This document shows, piece after piece, positions 49,393 to 60,816 of a stretch of DNA of 64,000 nt. Both the position numbers and the translations under genes were made by a program. Below the pieces are notes generated by a model. It saw only the letters and a list, made by a program, of their open reading frames with translations, ran no database searches and had not been told where the DNA came from. The first letter of the stretch is position 1. Each line of letters starts with the position of its first letter. Source of the DNA: Pelagibius litoralis (GTDB taxonomy: Bacteria > Pseudomonadota > Alphaproteobacteria > Kiloniellales > DSM-21159); contig JARFRB010000100.1 of assembly GCA_029287455.1 (NCBI GenBank), forward strand, positions 1 to 64,000, given 5' to 3'.

Positions 49393-49937
49393 TCCGCTTG
49401 TCCTCTCTCCTTTGGCTTGGGGCGGCGGGCTTGGCCGCGACGGTGCTTTTCCAGGTCAAGGACGAAGTCCAGGATCTAGAGGGTGAGTTGGTCGGCGTCC
49501 AACGCGAAATTCAACGGGACCGCGAAGCGATTCACGTTTTGAAAGCGGAATGGAGCTACCTTAACCGTCCGGCGCGGATCGAGGAATTGGCTCGCCGTCA
49601 CCTTGGCTTCCAGCCGCTGGAGCAAACGCAAATTTCGCTCGTCGACTACCTTCCCGCTCGGCCTGAGGATTTCGGACGCAACGCCGAGGCCGAGCGCCTG
49701 ATCGTTCCGCCGCGGCGCCCGTCGATGCCAGCGGGATTGTCACTTGCGGCCACGCCAGAGGCGCCGCCGCAGCCCAAGATCAAGCAAAAAGCAAAGCCCG
49801 CGAGCCAGGCCGTCACAGCCAAGGCAAGCGCCCCCAAGAAGGCGCCGGCGACAGCCCCCTCCGCGGTCCCGGTCAACCCGGTCACTGGGCGACCGCTGCC
49901 GGTTAGCTCCACCCTCGTATCCACGGGAGCTCAGTGA
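49389..49937 (+). CDS. ftsL: Cell division protein FtsL
   Basis: 182 residues. One transmembrane helix at residues 2-22 and a periplasmic coiled coil (about 25-65, [20 protein letters not shown]), then [20 protein letters not shown], the FtsL signature. The last 85 residues are an Ala/Pro/Lys-rich tail that is long for FtsL. It works with FtsB and FtsQ to activate FtsWI. Overlaps rsmH (ATGA) and ftsI (TGATG). Confidence 0.9.
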   Translation: MIRLSSLLWLGAAGLAATVLFQVKDEVQDLEGELVGVQREIQRDREAIHVLKAEWSYLNRPARIEELARRHLGFQPLEQTQISLVDYLPARPEDFGRNAEAERLIVPPRRPSMPAGLSLAATPEAPPQPKIKQKAKPASQAVTAKASAPKKAPATAPSAVPVNPVTGRPLPVSSTLVSTGAQ

Positions 49938-51697
49938 TGTTCCGCCGTCAATCCGCGAAACCGACGATCCGGCCGCGCACGCCCTGCGGACACGATTTGG
50001 GCCCCAATCGCGATTGGATCGTCGAGTTGGAAGGCACCGCCAAAGCCGCGCTCGAGACTGGGCGCACGCGCCTAATCGTGGCGGGCTTGGTCTTTGCCTG
50101 CGCCTTCTTGGTGGTGGGCTTGCGGTTGGTCGGCATCGTTTTGCTGCAGGACGTGGAGGAGCCGCGCTTGGCGGCCACGCCCTCGGGCAGCGAAGCCTTG
50201 GAGACCGGGCGCGCGGAGATCCTGGACCGCAATGGTCAGGTCCTGGCGACGACGCTGCCGACCTCTTCGCTCTACGCCAATCCCCGGCATATCACCAACC
50301 CGGAGGAAGCCGCTGTCCGGCTGGCCACGGCACTGCCCAGCGAGCCCAAGGCGAAGCTTCTCGCCAAACTCTCGGCCGACCGTAGCTTCGTCTGGATGAA
50401 GCGCGGCCTAACGCCACGTGAGACAGCCGCCGTAAACCGCCTCGGCATCCCCGGCCTCTACTTCCAGCGCGAGGAGCGGCGCTTCTATCCCCACGGCGCG
50501 CTGACCAGCCACATCGTGGGCTTCACCAACATCGACAATAAGGGCCTCGCCGGGATGGAGCAGGCCTTCAATCCCCAATTGCGCGGCTCGAACCAGCCTC
50601 TGCGGCTGTCGATTGATCTGCGCATTCAGCACATTCTGAGCGAGGAATTGCTCGCCGGCATGCAGGCCTTCAACGGCATTGGCGCCGCCGGTTTGGTGAT
50701 GGATGCCCGCAGCGGCGAGGTCCTGGCAATGGTCTCGCTACCGAGCTACGACCCCAACAATCCAGCCGCGGCACCGGACGCCGGCCGCTTCAATCGGGCG
50801 ACATTGGGCGTCTATGAGATGGGGTCGATCTTCAAGATCTTCACCACGGCCATGGCATTAGATTCCGGTGTGGTCACCCTGGAAGACGGCTACGACGTGA
50901 CGAAGCCGATCCGCATCGCCCGCTTTACCATCACCGATTTCCACCCCCACCGCGGCTGGCTGTCGATCCCCGAGATTTTCAAGGAGTCCAGCAACATCGG
51001 CACGGTTCACATGGCCGTGGATAGCGGGACCGAACTGCAGAAGCGCTACCTGGCGGGCCTGGGCCTGCTCTCCGCGCCGAAGTTGGAGCTGCCCGAGGTG
51101 GGAGAGCCGATGATCCCGGCGAAATGGCGCGAAATCAATACGATGACCATCTCCTATGGACACGGGATCGCGGTCACCCCTGTGCAGGCCGCTCGCGCTG
51201 TGGCCGGCGTGGTGAACGGCGGCGTCCTGCCTGAGGCGACCTTGCTGAAGCGGCCCGAAGGCGAGCCCCTGGGTGGCACGCGGGTTATCGGCGAGCGCAC
51301 TTCGGACCAGATGCGCTGGCTGATGCGCCTCGTGGTCGAGCAAGGCACCGGGGGGAATGCCGAGGCCGAGGGCTATTTGGTCGGCGGCAAGACCGGAACC
51401 GCGGACAAGCTGCGGCCAGGTGGCGGCTACGCGCGAGACAAGCGCATTGCCTCCTTCGCCGGCGCCTTTCCCATGAACGATCCGCGCTATGTGGTGCTGG
51501 CCATGGTCGACGAGCCCAAAGGCACCAAGGCGTCTTACGGCTATGCCACCGGCGGATGGGTGGCAGCACCGGTTGTAGGCAAAACCGTGCAGCGGATGGC
51601 GCCCTTGCTGGGCATCGAGCCCGCGCCGAGCGCGCCGGTCCAGAACGAATTGCTTGTTCCGGTGAATCTGCGAGGGCGCGCTGTTGCGGCTCAGTGA
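49937..51697 (+). CDS. ftsI: Septal peptidoglycan transpeptidase FtsI (PBP3)
   Basis: 586 residues. One membrane helix (about 46-68), the PBP dimerisation domain and the transpeptidase domain with Ser297 in SIFK, SSN (351-353) and KTG (485-487). It crosslinks septal wall strands. The ATG at 49937 overlaps the ftsL stop; GTG one codon earlier is possible. murE starts inside its end (14-base overlap). Confidence 0.96.
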   Translation: MFRRQSAKPTIRPRTPCGHDLGPNRDWIVELEGTAKAALETGRTRLIVAGLVFACAFLVVGLRLVGIVLLQDVEEPRLAATPSGSEALETGRAEILDRNGQVLATTLPTSSLYANPRHITNPEEAAVRLATALPSEPKAKLLAKLSADRSFVWMKRGLTPRETAAVNRLGIPGLYFQREERRFYPHGALTSHIVGFTNIDNKGLAGMEQAFNPQLRGSNQPLRLSIDLRIQHILSEELLAGMQAFNGIGAAGLVMDARSGEVLAMVSLPSYDPNNPAAAPDAGRFNRATLGVYEMGSIFKIFTTAMALDSGVVTLEDGYDVTKPIRIARFTITDFHPHRGWLSIPEIFKESSNIGTVHMAVDSGTELQKRYLAGLGLLSAPKLELPEVGEPMIPAKWREINTMTISYGHGIAVTPVQAARAVAGVVNGGVLPEATLLKRPEGEPLGGTRVIGERTSDQMRWLMRLVVEQGTGGNAEAEGYLVGGKTGTADKLRPGGGYARDKRIASFAGAFPMNDPRYVVLAMVDEPKGTKASYGYATGGWVAAPVVGKTVQRMAPLLGIEPAPSAPVQNELLVPVNLRGRAVAAQ

Positions 51698-53159
51698 GCT
51701 GTTGGAGAACGAGGAGAAGGGCAAGGTGGCCATAGCGGCCGAAGATTTCGAAGTGACGGGCTTGACGGCCGATAGCCGTCGCGTGGCCGAAGGCTATCTC
51801 TTCGCGGCCATCCCCGGCACGCAGCAAGACGGCCGGGCCTTTATCGCCGAGGCGGTGGCCAAGGGCGCGGTTGCCATTCTGGCGCCTACGGGAACCCGGA
51901 TGGGCGCCTACGGACGCCCTGTGCTTTTGATCTGCGACGAGGAGCCGCGCCGGCGCCTCGCCCGCATGGCGGCCGCGTTCTACAAGCGCCAGCCGAGCCA
52001 TATCGCCGCGGTGACGGGGACCAATGGAAAGACCTCCGTCGCGACCTTCACCCGGCAAATCTGGACCGCTCTCGGTCATAAGGCGGCAAGCCTGGGAACC
52101 TTGGGTCTGGAGCCTGCCCGCGCTAACGCCCCGGCCGCCTTGACCACGCCTGATCCGGTGGACCTCATGCGCTGCCTAGCTGAACTGGCGAGCGACGGCA
52201 TCGACCGGCTGGCCATGGAAGCCTCCAGCCACGGTCTCGACCAATTCCGCCTCGACGGCGTGCGCGTCACCTCAGCAGCCTTCACGAATCTCTCCCGCGA
52301 CCATTTGGACTACCACGGGGACATGGAGCGGTATCTCGCCGCCAAGCAGCGTCTCTTCGCCCAGCTTCTGCCCAGCACCGGCAACGCCATCCTTAACGCC
52401 GACATCCCGGAATTCGCCGCCCTGGAAGCCGGATGCCGCGCGCGTCACCAGCGCATTATCAGCTATGGCAAGGCCGGCGCCGACTTGAAGCTTCTATCAC
52501 TGATGCCGGGGCCGGGCCGCCTGGACATCGAGATCGAGGTCTTCGGCAAGCACCACGCGGTGGCGTTGCCCCTCGCCGGAACGTTTCAGGCGTGGAACGC
52601 CCTCGCCGCCCTTGGCTTGGTCTTGGCGGAAGGCACCGATATCGAGCCAGCTGTGGAAGCCCTCTTCGGCCTTTCGGGCGTGCCCGGACGGGTCGACTTG
52701 GTGGGCGAGACGGAGACCGGGGCTCACGTCTATGTGGACTACGCCCACACTCCCGACGCCTTGGAGACGGTGCTGCACGCCTTGCGCCCGCATACCCGAG
52801 GCAAGCTTGCCGTGCTTTTCGGCTGCGGCGGCGACCGCGACCCGGGCAAGCGCCCGATGATGGGCGGGATCGCCTCACGGCTCGCCGACACGGTGTTCAT
52901 TACCGACGACAATCCACGCAGCGAAGATCCTGCCGACATCCGCCAACAGATCCTGACCGCCGTGCCCGAAGCTTTCGAGTTCGACGATCGGGGGGAGGCC
53001 ATCGCTTCGGCGATAGCCTCGCTTGGCCCGGGCGACACGCTTGTTATCGCGGGGAAAGGACACGAGACGGGGCAGACCGTAGGGGATCGTGTCATTCCAT
53101 TCGACGATCGCGTCGTCGCCCGGGCCTCTCTTTTCGGACCGGACGGAGGGCGCCCATGA
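51684..53159 (+). CDS. murE: UDP-MurNAc-Ala-Glu:meso-diaminopimelate ligase
   Basis: 491 residues. Adds the third peptide residue to the wall precursor. ATP loop GTNGKT (112-117), Lys-carbamate region and the DNPRSEDP motif (about 410) whose Arg selects meso-diaminopimelate. The start is TTG, overlapping the end of ftsI by 14 bases; no better start is near. Overlaps murF by four (ATGA). Confidence 0.96.
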   Translation: MRLSELLENEEKGKVAIAAEDFEVTGLTADSRRVAEGYLFAAIPGTQQDGRAFIAEAVAKGAVAILAPTGTRMGAYGRPVLLICDEEPRRRLARMAAAFYKRQPSHIAAVTGTNGKTSVATFTRQIWTALGHKAASLGTLGLEPARANAPAALTTPDPVDLMRCLAELASDGIDRLAMEASSHGLDQFRLDGVRVTSAAFTNLSRDHLDYHGDMERYLAAKQRLFAQLLPSTGNAILNADIPEFAALEAGCRARHQRIISYGKAGADLKLLSLMPGPGRLDIEIEVFGKHHAVALPLAGTFQAWNALAALGLVLAEGTDIEPAVEALFGLSGVPGRVDLVGETETGAHVYVDYAHTPDALETVLHALRPHTRGKLAVLFGCGGDRDPGKRPMMGGIASRLADTVFITDDNPRSEDPADIRQQILTAVPEAFEFDDRGEAIASAIASLGPGDTLVIAGKGHETGQTVGDRVIPFDDRVVARASLFGPDGGRP

Positions 53160-54601
53160 CCGCGGCCTTGTGGACCGGCACCGAGGTACGGGCCGCGACC
53201 GCCGGCCGGGGTCCCGACAATTGGAGTGCAGATGGCGTGTCGATAGACACGCGGACGATCGAGCCCGGCGACCTGTTCGTCGCGCTCGCCGGGCCGAATT
53301 TCGACGGCCATGACTACCTACAGCAAGCCTTCGAGAAGGGGGCCGCCGCCGCTCTCGTGCATCGAGGGACAGGTGACGCTTCGCCGGGGCCGCTGATCAC
53401 GGTTTCGGACACGCTCGAAGGGCTGCGCGCCCTGGGCCGCACCGGGCGGGAGCGGAGCGCGGGAAAAGTCGTCGGCCTCACCGGCTCTGTCGGCAAGACC
53501 GGTAGCAAGGAAGCCTTGCGTGCCGCACTTGGCGCCCAGGGTCGCTGCTTCGCCAGCGCCAGCAGCCTGAATAACCATTGGGGTGTTCCTCTTTCCCTTT
53601 CGCGGATGCCCAAGGACAGTGACTTCGGTGTCTTCGAAATGGGCATGAACCATGCCGGAGAGATCGCCGACCTGACCTCGCTCGTGCGGCCGGACGTGGC
53701 GCTGATTACGAACATCGGCGTTGCCCATATCGAGTACTTCGACTCTCGCGCAGGGATCGCCGACGCGAAGTCGGAGATTTTCCAAGGGATCGTGCCAGGA
53801 GGTGTCGCGGTTCTTCCGCGCGACGACGACTTCTTCGACCGTTTGGCCGCGGCCGCGGCGGCGCGCGGCGTCAACCGGATCGTGACCTTCGGGCGCCACC
53901 CGGATTCCGACATCCGCCTGGAAGATGCGCAGCTTCACGCCACTTGCAGCGCGGTCACAGCAGCCATCAAGGGCCATGCGCGGCCCCTCGAGTTCTGCCT
54001 CGCCCTACCCGGCGGTCATTGGGTCATCAACGCGCTGGGCGTTCTCGCCGTGGTGAAGGCGTTGGGTCTGGACCTCGTAACAGCGGCCGCCGAATTCGCG
54101 CGCTTGGTCGCCATGAAGGGCCGTGGCGCGCGCCAGCGCCTGGAACTGCCCGGTGGTGGCGGCGCCATCCTGATCGACGACAGCTACAACGCCAACCCGG
54201 CTTCGGTGAAGGCAGCCTTGGCCGTGCTTGGACGCGCGGCGGCCAAGGACGGCGGCCGCAGGATCGCCGTGCTCGGCGACATGCTGGAGCTTGGAGCGGA
54301 GGCAGCCGAGATGCACGCCACGCTCAGCGACGACGTAATGGCCCAAGGCATCGACCTGGTCTTCACCTGCGGACCCATGATGGGGGGCCTAGCCGAAGCG
54401 CTGCCCGCGGAGCGTCTCGGCGCCCATGCCCCCGATTCCGGGGCCCTCGCTGAAATCCTGGTGCCCCAGGTGCGCAATGGCGACGTGATCCTGGTGAAGG
54501 GCTCCCTCGGCAGCCACATGGCGCGGGTGGTCGAGGCCCTGGAAGCGCTCTCGGTGGACAGTGGGGATCACTCCCTGCCCCGCGCAGTCAACGGAAACTG
54601 A
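53156..54601 (+). CDS. murF: UDP-MurNAc-tripeptide:D-Ala-D-Ala ligase
   Basis: 481 residues. Last cytoplasmic Mur ligase, adds D-Ala-D-Ala. ATP loop [36 protein letters not shown] and LGDMLELG are family hallmarks. The ATG overlaps the murE stop; the frame is open far upstream inside murE, but that is a shadow. Confidence 0.96.
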   Translation: MTAALWTGTEVRAATAGRGPDNWSADGVSIDTRTIEPGDLFVALAGPNFDGHDYLQQAFEKGAAAALVHRGTGDASPGPLITVSDTLEGLRALGRTGRERSAGKVVGLTGSVGKTGSKEALRAALGAQGRCFASASSLNNHWGVPLSLSRMPKDSDFGVFEMGMNHAGEIADLTSLVRPDVALITNIGVAHIEYFDSRAGIADAKSEIFQGIVPGGVAVLPRDDDFFDRLAAAAAARGVNRIVTFGRHPDSDIRLEDAQLHATCSAVTAAIKGHARPLEFCLALPGGHWVINALGVLAVVKALGLDLVTAAAEFARLVAMKGRGARQRLELPGGGGAILIDDSYNANPASVKAALAVLGRAAAKDGGRRIAVLGDMLELGAEAAEMHATLSDDVMAQGIDLVFTCGPMMGGLAEALPAERLGAHAPDSGALAEILVPQVRNGDVILVKGSLGSHMARVVEALEALSVDSGDHSLPRAVNGN

Positions 54602-54611
54602 GGGGCGGGGC

Positions 54612-55700
54612 ATGCTTTACAACCTTCTCGTCCCCCTCTCGGAAGACATTAGCTTCCTCAACCTCTTCCGCTACCTGACGTTCCGGACGGGCGGGGCCGT
54701 GATGACCGCTCTGGTCATTTCCTTCATCCTAGGCCCGGCCGTGATCGCCTGGCTCAAGAAGAAGCAGCGCGAAGGCCAACCGATCCGCACGGACGGGCCG
54801 GAGAGTCACATCATCACCAAGCAGGGCACCCCGACCATGGGTGGTGTGCTCATCTTGCTTGCGCTGTCCATCTCGACACTGCTCTGGGCCAATCTTTCCA
54901 ACCCCTACGTCTGGATCGTGCTCTGGGTCACGATTGGCTTTGGGCTGATCGGCTTCAGCGACGACTACCTCAAGCTGACCCGCCGCAGCCACAAGGGCTT
55001 GCCCGGCCGTTTCAAGCTTCTGGGCCAAGTCCTCATCGCCGGAATCGCCACCGCGGCGATCATCAAAATCAGCCCGCCGGATCTCGAAACCGCGCTTGCC
55101 GTCCCCTTCCTCAAGGACGTGCTATTGAACCTCGGGATCGGCTTCGCGGTTGTCTCGATCTTCGTGATGGTCGGCGCCTCGAATGCGGTGAACCTGACGG
55201 ACGGGCTGGACGGTTTGGCCATTGTGCCGGTGATGATCGTCGCCGCCTGTTTCGCGCTGATTGCCTATCTGGTCGGTAACACGGTCTTCTCGAACTACCT
55301 GCAGATCCACTATGTCGCCGGCACCGGCGAGCTTGCCGTCTTCTGCGGCGCCTTGGTGGGCGCCAGCCTTGGGTTCCTTTGGTTCAACGCGCCGCCGGCC
55401 ATGGTCTTCATGGGCGACACCGGCTCGCTGTCCTGCGGCGGGGCCCTTGGCGGGATCGCGGTAATAACCAAGCATGAGCTGGTGCTGGCCATTATCGGCG
55501 GCCTGTTCGTCCTGGAGACGGTTTCGGTCATTGTCCAAGTCGCGTCCTTCAAGCTGACCGGCCGGCGCGTCTTCCGAATGGCGCCCTTGCACCATCACTT
55601 CGAGCAGAAGGGCTGGAAGGAGCCAACCATCGTGATCCGCTTCTGGATCATCGCGATGATCCTGGCGCTCGCCGGCCTTTCTACGCTGAAACTGCGATGA
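54612..55700 (+). CDS. mraY: Phospho-MurNAc-pentapeptide translocase
   Basis: 362 residues with about ten membrane helices; makes lipid I from undecaprenyl phosphate and the UDP precursor. [24 protein letters not shown], the Asp-rich loop [21 protein letters not shown] and [11 protein letters not shown] are all diagnostic. ATG at 54612 follows GAGGGG; the frame opens earlier (54561) within murF and is rejected. Confidence 0.97.
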   Translation: MLYNLLVPLSEDISFLNLFRYLTFRTGGAVMTALVISFILGPAVIAWLKKKQREGQPIRTDGPESHIITKQGTPTMGGVLILLALSISTLLWANLSNPYVWIVLWVTIGFGLIGFSDDYLKLTRRSHKGLPGRFKLLGQVLIAGIATAAIIKISPPDLETALAVPFLKDVLLNLGIGFAVVSIFVMVGASNAVNLTDGLDGLAIVPVMIVAACFALIAYLVGNTVFSNYLQIHYVAGTGELAVFCGALVGASLGFLWFNAPPAMVFMGDTGSLSCGGALGGIAVITKHELVLAIIGGLFVLETVSVIVQVASFKLTGRRVFRMAPLHHHFEQKGWKEPTIVIRFWIIAMILALAGLSTLKLR

Positions 55701-55710
55701 GGGGGACCGG

Positions 55711-57105
55711 ATGATCGAGCTTCCCTTCTACGCAGGCTATACGGTCGCGGTCTTTGGCCTGGGCAAGTCTGGCCTCGCGGCCGCCCGCGCCCTCACGGCG
55801 AGCGGTGCGGAGGTATGGGCCTGGGACGACAACGAGGACAGGCGCGCGGAAGCGGCGGCCAAAGACGTTCCTCTGGTCGATCTCTATACCTGCAACTGGC
55901 TTGAGCCGGTGAGCCTGATCCTTTCTCCCGGCATTCCCCACACCCACCCGGAGCCCCATCCGGTGGCGGCGCTGGCGCGTGAGCAAGGGATCGAGATCAT
56001 CGGCGATATCGAGCTGCTCGGCCGCGCCCAACCGGATGCGCGCTATCTTGGAATCACAGGCACGAACGGCAAGTCCACCACCACCGCCATCGCCGCCCAT
56101 GTGCTCGAACTCTCCGGGCGGCGCAGCGAAGCGGGCGGTAATCTTGGCGAGCCGGTCATGACCTTCGAGCCTCTGGGCTCGGAAGGCATCTACGTGCTGG
56201 AGCTGTCCTCTTATCAGCTCGAGCTGACCTTCTCGATCACCTTCGACGTCGCGGTGCTGCTCAACATCAGCCCCGATCATCTCGACCGTCATGGCGGCAT
56301 GGAGGGATACGTCGCGGCCAAGCGCAACATTTTCCGCCGCCAGAGCGAGCCCCGTACCGCCGTTGTCGGTATCGACGACGAGATATCCTTCGGGATCTTC
56401 CAGGAGCTCAAGGCTAAAGGCGATCAGATCGTCTGGCCGATTTCCGCGAAGACGCGCGCCGAAGGCGGCGTCTATGTGATCGAAGGCGTGCTGTTCGACG
56501 ACACCGAAGGCCAAGCCGTGCCGGCACTCGACCTGAAGGACGTGGAAAACCTGACCGGCCAGCACAATTGGCAGAACGCCGCGGCAGCCTACGCGGCCTG
56601 TAAGGCGGCCCAGGTTCCGCCTCCCGTGATCGCCGCATGCCTGCGCAGCTTTCCGGGCCTCGCGCATCGCCAGGAGCGTGTCGGGGAGATCGACGGCGTA
56701 CTCTACGTGAACGACTCAAAGGCGACCAACGCCGAAGCAACCGCCCGCGCGCTCGCGTGCCACGACAGCATCTACTGGATCGCCGGTGGCCGCGCCAAGG
56801 AAGGCGGCCTCGCGGGGCTTGAGCCCTACTTCCCGAAGATCGCCAAGGCCTTCCTGATTGGCGAGGCGGAAGCCGATTTCGCCGCTTTCCTTGACGGCAA
56901 GCTCGATTACGAGCGCTGCGGCGATCTGGCCACAGCCTTGGCCGCGGCGAGCGCCGAGGCGCACGGGCGAGAAGGAGCCACAGTTCTGCTTTCGCCCGCC
57001 TGTGCCTCCTTCGATCAATTCCCCAATTTCGAGGCTCGCGGCGACGCATTCCGTTCGGCCGTGCGGGCGCTTTCCGGGGAAACAGCGCGGGAGGTGTTGC
57101 AATGA
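55711..57105 (+). CDS. murD: UDP-MurNAc-L-alanine:D-glutamate ligase
   Basis: 464 residues. Adds D-Glu. N-terminal Rossmann motif [18 protein letters not shown] loop GTNGKS (117-122), LNISPDHLDRH and NDSKATNAEAT are typical. The ATG follows GAGGGGGACCGG. Overlaps ftsW by four bases (ATGA). Confidence 0.97.
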   Translation: MIELPFYAGYTVAVFGLGKSGLAAARALTASGAEVWAWDDNEDRRAEAAAKDVPLVDLYTCNWLEPVSLILSPGIPHTHPEPHPVAALAREQGIEIIGDIELLGRAQPDARYLGITGTNGKSTTTAIAAHVLELSGRRSEAGGNLGEPVMTFEPLGSEGIYVLELSSYQLELTFSITFDVAVLLNISPDHLDRHGGMEGYVAAKRNIFRRQSEPRTAVVGIDDEISFGIFQELKAKGDQIVWPISAKTRAEGGVYVIEGVLFDDTEGQAVPALDLKDVENLTGQHNWQNAAAAYAACKAAQVPPPVIAACLRSFPGLAHRQERVGEIDGVLYVNDSKATNAEATARALACHDSIYWIAGGRAKEGGLAGLEPYFPKIAKAFLIGEAEADFAAFLDGKLDYERCGDLATALAAASAEAHGREGATVLLSPACASFDQFPNFEARGDAFRSAVRALSGETAREVLQ

Positions 57106-58226
57106 GCAGCTTCGCGCGCACGGATACCAGCCTGCTGGGCCGCTGGTGGTGGACCATCGACCGCTGGACGCTGCTTTCCGTGGCCGTGCTGATGGGTCTT
57201 GGCGCGATTTTGATCCTCGCCGCCTCGCCCGCGGTCTCCGAAAGGATCGGTCTCGGGGCATTTTCCCTGGCCAAGCGGCAGCTAGTACTGCTTCCGCTCG
57301 CCGGCGCGATGATGTTCGCCATGAGCCTGCTATCGCCACGCTGGGTGCGGCGCGCGGCGGTCTTTGGCTTTCTCGGATCCCTGCTCTTGATGGTCGCGAC
57401 CCTGATGATCGGCCCGGAGATCAAGGGCGCCACCCGCTGGATTAATCTTGGCGGCTTCTCGCTGCAGCCAAGCGAGTTCGTCAAGCCCTGCTTCGCCGTG
57501 GTGGCCGCCTGGATGTTCGCGCTGGGCAAGGAGCAGGAGAATTTCGCCGGCGCCGGCGTAGCCTTCGGGCTTTGGACGCTGGTGGTCTTGCTGCTGTTGC
57601 TGCAGCCGGACTTCGGCCAGGCCTTCGTGGTCAGCGCCGTCTTTGGCGTGCAGTTCTTCCTGGCCGGTTTGCCGATGCTGCTAGTCGCGGCTCTCGCGCT
57701 CCTGGGCATTGGCGGCATCTTCGGCGCCTACTTTCTGCTGCCCCACGTCACCCAGCGCATCGACAGCTTCTTCGATCCGGACGTTGGCGACCGCTATCAG
57801 ATCGAGCGCTCCATGGAAGCCTTCATGAACGGCGGCCTCTTCGGGCGCGGCCCCGGCGAGGGCACCGTGAAGCTCTACCTGCCGGACGCCCACGCCGATT
57901 TCGTCTTCGCCGTCGCCGGAGAAGAGCTGGGCCTGATCGCATGTCTTCTGATCGTCGGCATCTTCGCTTTCGTCGTGCTGCGCGGCTTCACCCGGCTGCT
58001 GGGCGAGAACAACCTCTTCGTGATGCTGGCGGCCACCGGGCTGCTGACCCAGTTCGGGCTGCAGGCCCTGATCAACATGGGGTCCGCGCTGCATCTGATG
58101 CCCACCAAGGGCATGACCTTGCCGTTCATCAGCTATGGCGGTTCTTCGCTCATGGCCTTGGCTCTAGGCATGGGCATGGTGTTGGCCCTCACCCGGCGGC
58201 GGGTCGGCACGGGAGACGGCCAATGA
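57102..58226 (+). CDS. ftsW: Septal peptidoglycan polymerase FtsW
   Basis: 374 residues, SEDS glycosyltransferase with about ten membrane helices. GATRWINLGGFSLQPSEFVK in two overlapping halves, the catalytic loop region with FGRGPGEGTVK and ending PFISYGGSSLMA are the SEDS hallmarks. Pairs with FtsI to build the septal wall. Overlaps murD and murG by four bases each. Confidence 0.97.
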   Translation: MSSFARTDTSLLGRWWWTIDRWTLLSVAVLMGLGAILILAASPAVSERIGLGAFSLAKRQLVLLPLAGAMMFAMSLLSPRWVRRAAVFGFLGSLLLMVATLMIGPEIKGATRWINLGGFSLQPSEFVKPCFAVVAAWMFALGKEQENFAGAGVAFGLWTLVVLLLLLQPDFGQAFVVSAVFGVQFFLAGLPMLLVAALALLGIGGIFGAYFLLPHVTQRIDSFFDPDVGDRYQIERSMEAFMNGGLFGRGPGEGTVKLYLPDAHADFVFAVAGEELGLIACLLIVGIFAFVVLRGFTRLLGENNLFVMLAATGLLTQFGLQALINMGSALHLMPTKGMTLPFISYGGSSLMALALGMGMVLALTRRRVGTGDGQ

Positions 58227-59374
58227 CCGCGCCCCTCGGCAAGCCCGAAACCAGGTGTGTCCTCCTCGCGGCCGGCGGCACGGGCGGCCACATGTTCCCC
58301 GCCCAGGCCCTAGCCCGCGAATTGTTGGGGCGCGGAGTCGCGGTGGCCCTGCTGACCGACAAGCGCGGTGGCGGATTCGGGCCCGACATGCCGCAGGTCA
58401 AGACTTTCCGGATTTCCGCCGGCACGCCCTCGGGACCCCTGCCCCGCCGGGTTAAAGGCCTGTTCCTGCTTGGGGTGGGCTTCTTTCAGGCCAGCCGCGT
58501 CTTGAAGGAACTCGCGCCCAGCGCGGTGGTCGGCTTTGGCGGCTATCCTTCGGTCCCCACGATCATCGCCGCGGCGCGGCAAAAGCGTCGCATCGTGCTG
58601 CACGAGCAAAATCAGGTGGTGGGGCGCGCCAACCGCCTGCTCGCCGGCCGCGCGGAGGTGATTGCGACCTCATTCGATCCCATCGAGGGACTGAGCGAAA
58701 CGGACCGCGCCAAGACCGTGCTCACCGGAAATCCGGTGCGCCCGGCCATCGCGGACGTCGGCCGGCAGCCCTATGCGGTTCCAGGCTCCGACGACCGGCT
58801 CCGCTTGCTGGTGACTGGCGGCAGCCAGGGCGCGCGGGTCTTTAACGAGCTTCTGCCCGCCGCTATCTGCCAGCTTCCCGAAGATCAGCGCCGGCGGCTT
58901 TCGATCTCCCAGCAAGTTCGGGGAAGCGACCTGGAGGAGATCCAGGCGCGCTACCGCGGCTGCCGCGTGAAGGCGGACCTCGCCCCCTTCTTCGACGACA
59001 TGCCCAAGCGGTTAAAAGCCGCGCAATTGATGATCTGTCGCTCCGGCGCCTCGACGATTGCCGAACTGGCGGCGGCCGGGCGACCGGCGATCCTCGTCCC
59101 CTTCCCCTTCGCGGCCGACGATCACCAAACCGGCAACGCCCGCGCCTTCGCGCAAGCCGGCGGCGGCTGGCTGATGCCGCAAGGTCCGCTGACGCCCGAA
59201 TCCCTGGCCGAACGGTTGACGTCGGTCCTTTCGCAGCCGGCCCTGCTGGCGCGCGCGGCCTCTTCGGCGCGCGCCTTCGCCCAGGACAACGCGGCCAAGC
59301 GCCTGGCCGATCTGGTCTGTGGTGTGATGCCGGCAAACGGCGAGTCCGGGCGCAACGAGGAGAAAGCTGCATGA
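58223..59374 (+). CDS. murG: Lipid II synthase MurG
   Basis: 383 residues, peripheral membrane GT-B glycosyltransferase that adds GlcNAc to lipid [15 protein letters not shown] is the N-terminal G-loop; [27 protein letters not shown] and the C-domain [25 protein letters not shown] follow. Overlaps ftsW and murC (ATGA). Confidence 0.96.
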   Translation: MTAPLGKPETRCVLLAAGGTGGHMFPAQALARELLGRGVAVALLTDKRGGGFGPDMPQVKTFRISAGTPSGPLPRRVKGLFLLGVGFFQASRVLKELAPSAVVGFGGYPSVPTIIAAARQKRRIVLHEQNQVVGRANRLLAGRAEVIATSFDPIEGLSETDRAKTVLTGNPVRPAIADVGRQPYAVPGSDDRLRLLVTGGSQGARVFNELLPAAICQLPEDQRRRLSISQQVRGSDLEEIQARYRGCRVKADLAPFFDDMPKRLKAAQLMICRSGASTIAELAAAGRPAILVPFPFAADDHQTGNARAFAQAGGGWLMPQGPLTPESLAERLTSVLSQPALLARAASSARAFAQDNAAKRLADLVCGVMPANGESGRNEEKAA

Positions 59375-60816
59375 GAGCGCTTCCCCTCGACATCGGTCTC
59401 GTCCACTTCGTGGGCATCGGCGGGATCGGCATGAGCGGGATCGCCGAGATCCTGCATAACCTCGGCTACCAGGTGCAAGGCAGCGACATGGCAGAGAACG
59501 CCAACGTCCGCCGCTTGCGGGAGCTGGGCGTGAAGGTGGCCATCGGTCAGGCGGCGGAAAACCTCGCCGACGCCCAGGTGGTCGTCATCTCCTCCGCGAT
59601 CTCCGACGAGAATCCCGAGCTTAAGGCCGCGCGGGAGATGTTCCTGCCGGTCGTGCGCCGCGCCGAGATGCTGGCCGAGCTGATGCGGCTAAAATGGTCC
59701 ATCGCGGTGGGCGGCACGCACGGAAAGACCACGACCACCTCCATGATCGCCGCCCTCTTGGACGGCGCCGGCCTGGACCCCACGGTGATCAACGGAGGGA
59801 TCATCAACGCCTACGGCACCAACGCCCGCCTGGGCGCCGGGGACTGGATGGTGGTCGAGGCCGACGAGAGCGATGGCACCTTCACCAAGCTGCCCGCCAC
59901 CATCGCGTTGGTAACCAACATCGACCCGGAGCACCTGGATCATTACGGCTCGGTAGAGGCGCTGCACGACGCCTTCGAGACTTTTGTCAAGAACATCCCC
60001 TTCTACGGCTTCGCGGTGGTCTGTCTCGACCACCCGGTGGTCCAGGGCCTGATCGGCCGGATAGAGGACCGGCGCATGATCACCTACGGCTTGGGGCCGC
60101 AAGCCGATGTGCGTGCGGAGAACCTCAGGCTGGAGCCCTCCGGCTCGCGTTTCGACGTGACGATCGCCCAGCGCGGCCAAACGGAGCGGCGCCGGATCGA
60201 TGACCTGATGCTGCCCATGCTCGGGCAGCACAATGTGCAGAACGCGCTCGCCGCAGTGGCGGTGGCCGACGAGATGGGCCTGCCGGCCGAGAGCATTCGC
60301 GCGGGCCTCGCGGGCTTCGGCGGCGTGAAGCGGCGCTTCACCCGTACGGGCGAGTCCGGCGGCGTCACCGTTATCGACGACTACGGACATCACCCCGTGG
60401 AGATCAAGGCAGTCTTGCGGGCGGCGCGGCAGTCGGCGGCCAATAAGGTCATCGCCGTGGTGCAGCCGCACCGCTACACGCGCCTGCGCGACCTCTTCGA
60501 GGATTTCTGCACCTGCTTCAACGACGCCGACCATGTGATCGTTTCGGAGGTCTACGCCGCAGGCGAAGCCCCCATCGACGGCGTGGACCGCGACCAGCTC
60601 GTCGAGGGCTTGCGCGCGCGCGGCCACCGGGGCGCGGTCGCGCTTGAAAGTCCCGAGAGTCTGGCCGCCACCGTCGCCGCGATCGCCCGGCCAGGCGACC
60701 TCGTCGTGTGTCTCGGCGCCGGGAACATCACCGCTTGGGCGAACACGCTGCCGGGCGAGCTTGACGCCTTGCGCGGCGGCGGCGCCAAGCTGCACGGCGC
60801 AGGGGGAGGACGATGA
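59371..60816 (+). CDS. murC: UDP-MurNAc:L-alanine ligase
   Basis: 481 residues. Adds the first peptide residue. [18 protein letters not shown] starts the N-terminal domain; ATP loop GTHGKT (115-120), [20 protein letters not shown] and [10 protein letters not shown] are typical. Overlaps murG and murB by four bases. Confidence 0.97.
   Translation: MRALPLDIGLVHFVGIGGIGMSGIAEILHNLGYQVQGSDMAENANVRRLRELGVKVAIGQAAENLADAQVVVISSAISDENPELKAAREMFLPVVRRAEMLAELMRLKWSIAVGGTHGKTTTTSMIAALLDGAGLDPTVINGGIINAYGTNARLGAGDWMVVEADESDGTFTKLPATIALVTNIDPEHLDHYGSVEALHDAFETFVKNIPFYGFAVVCLDHPVVQGLIGRIEDRRMITYGLGPQADVRAENLRLEPSGSRFDVTIAQRGQTERRRIDDLMLPMLGQHNVQNALAAVAVADEMGLPAESIRAGLAGFGGVKRRFTRTGESGGVTVIDDYGHHPVEIKAVLRAARQSAANKVIAVVQPHRYTRLRDLFEDFCTCFNDADHVIVSEVYAAGEAPIDGVDRDQLVEGLRARGHRGAVALESPESLAATVAAIARPGDLVVCLGAGNITAWANTLPGELDALRGGGAKLHGAGGGR

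Noticed and set aside
52433-53155. Long N-terminal extension of murF inside murE
   Set aside because: The extra 240 residues are Arg-rich shadow of murE; the ATG at 53156 matches the MurF start and overlaps the murE stop as ATGA.
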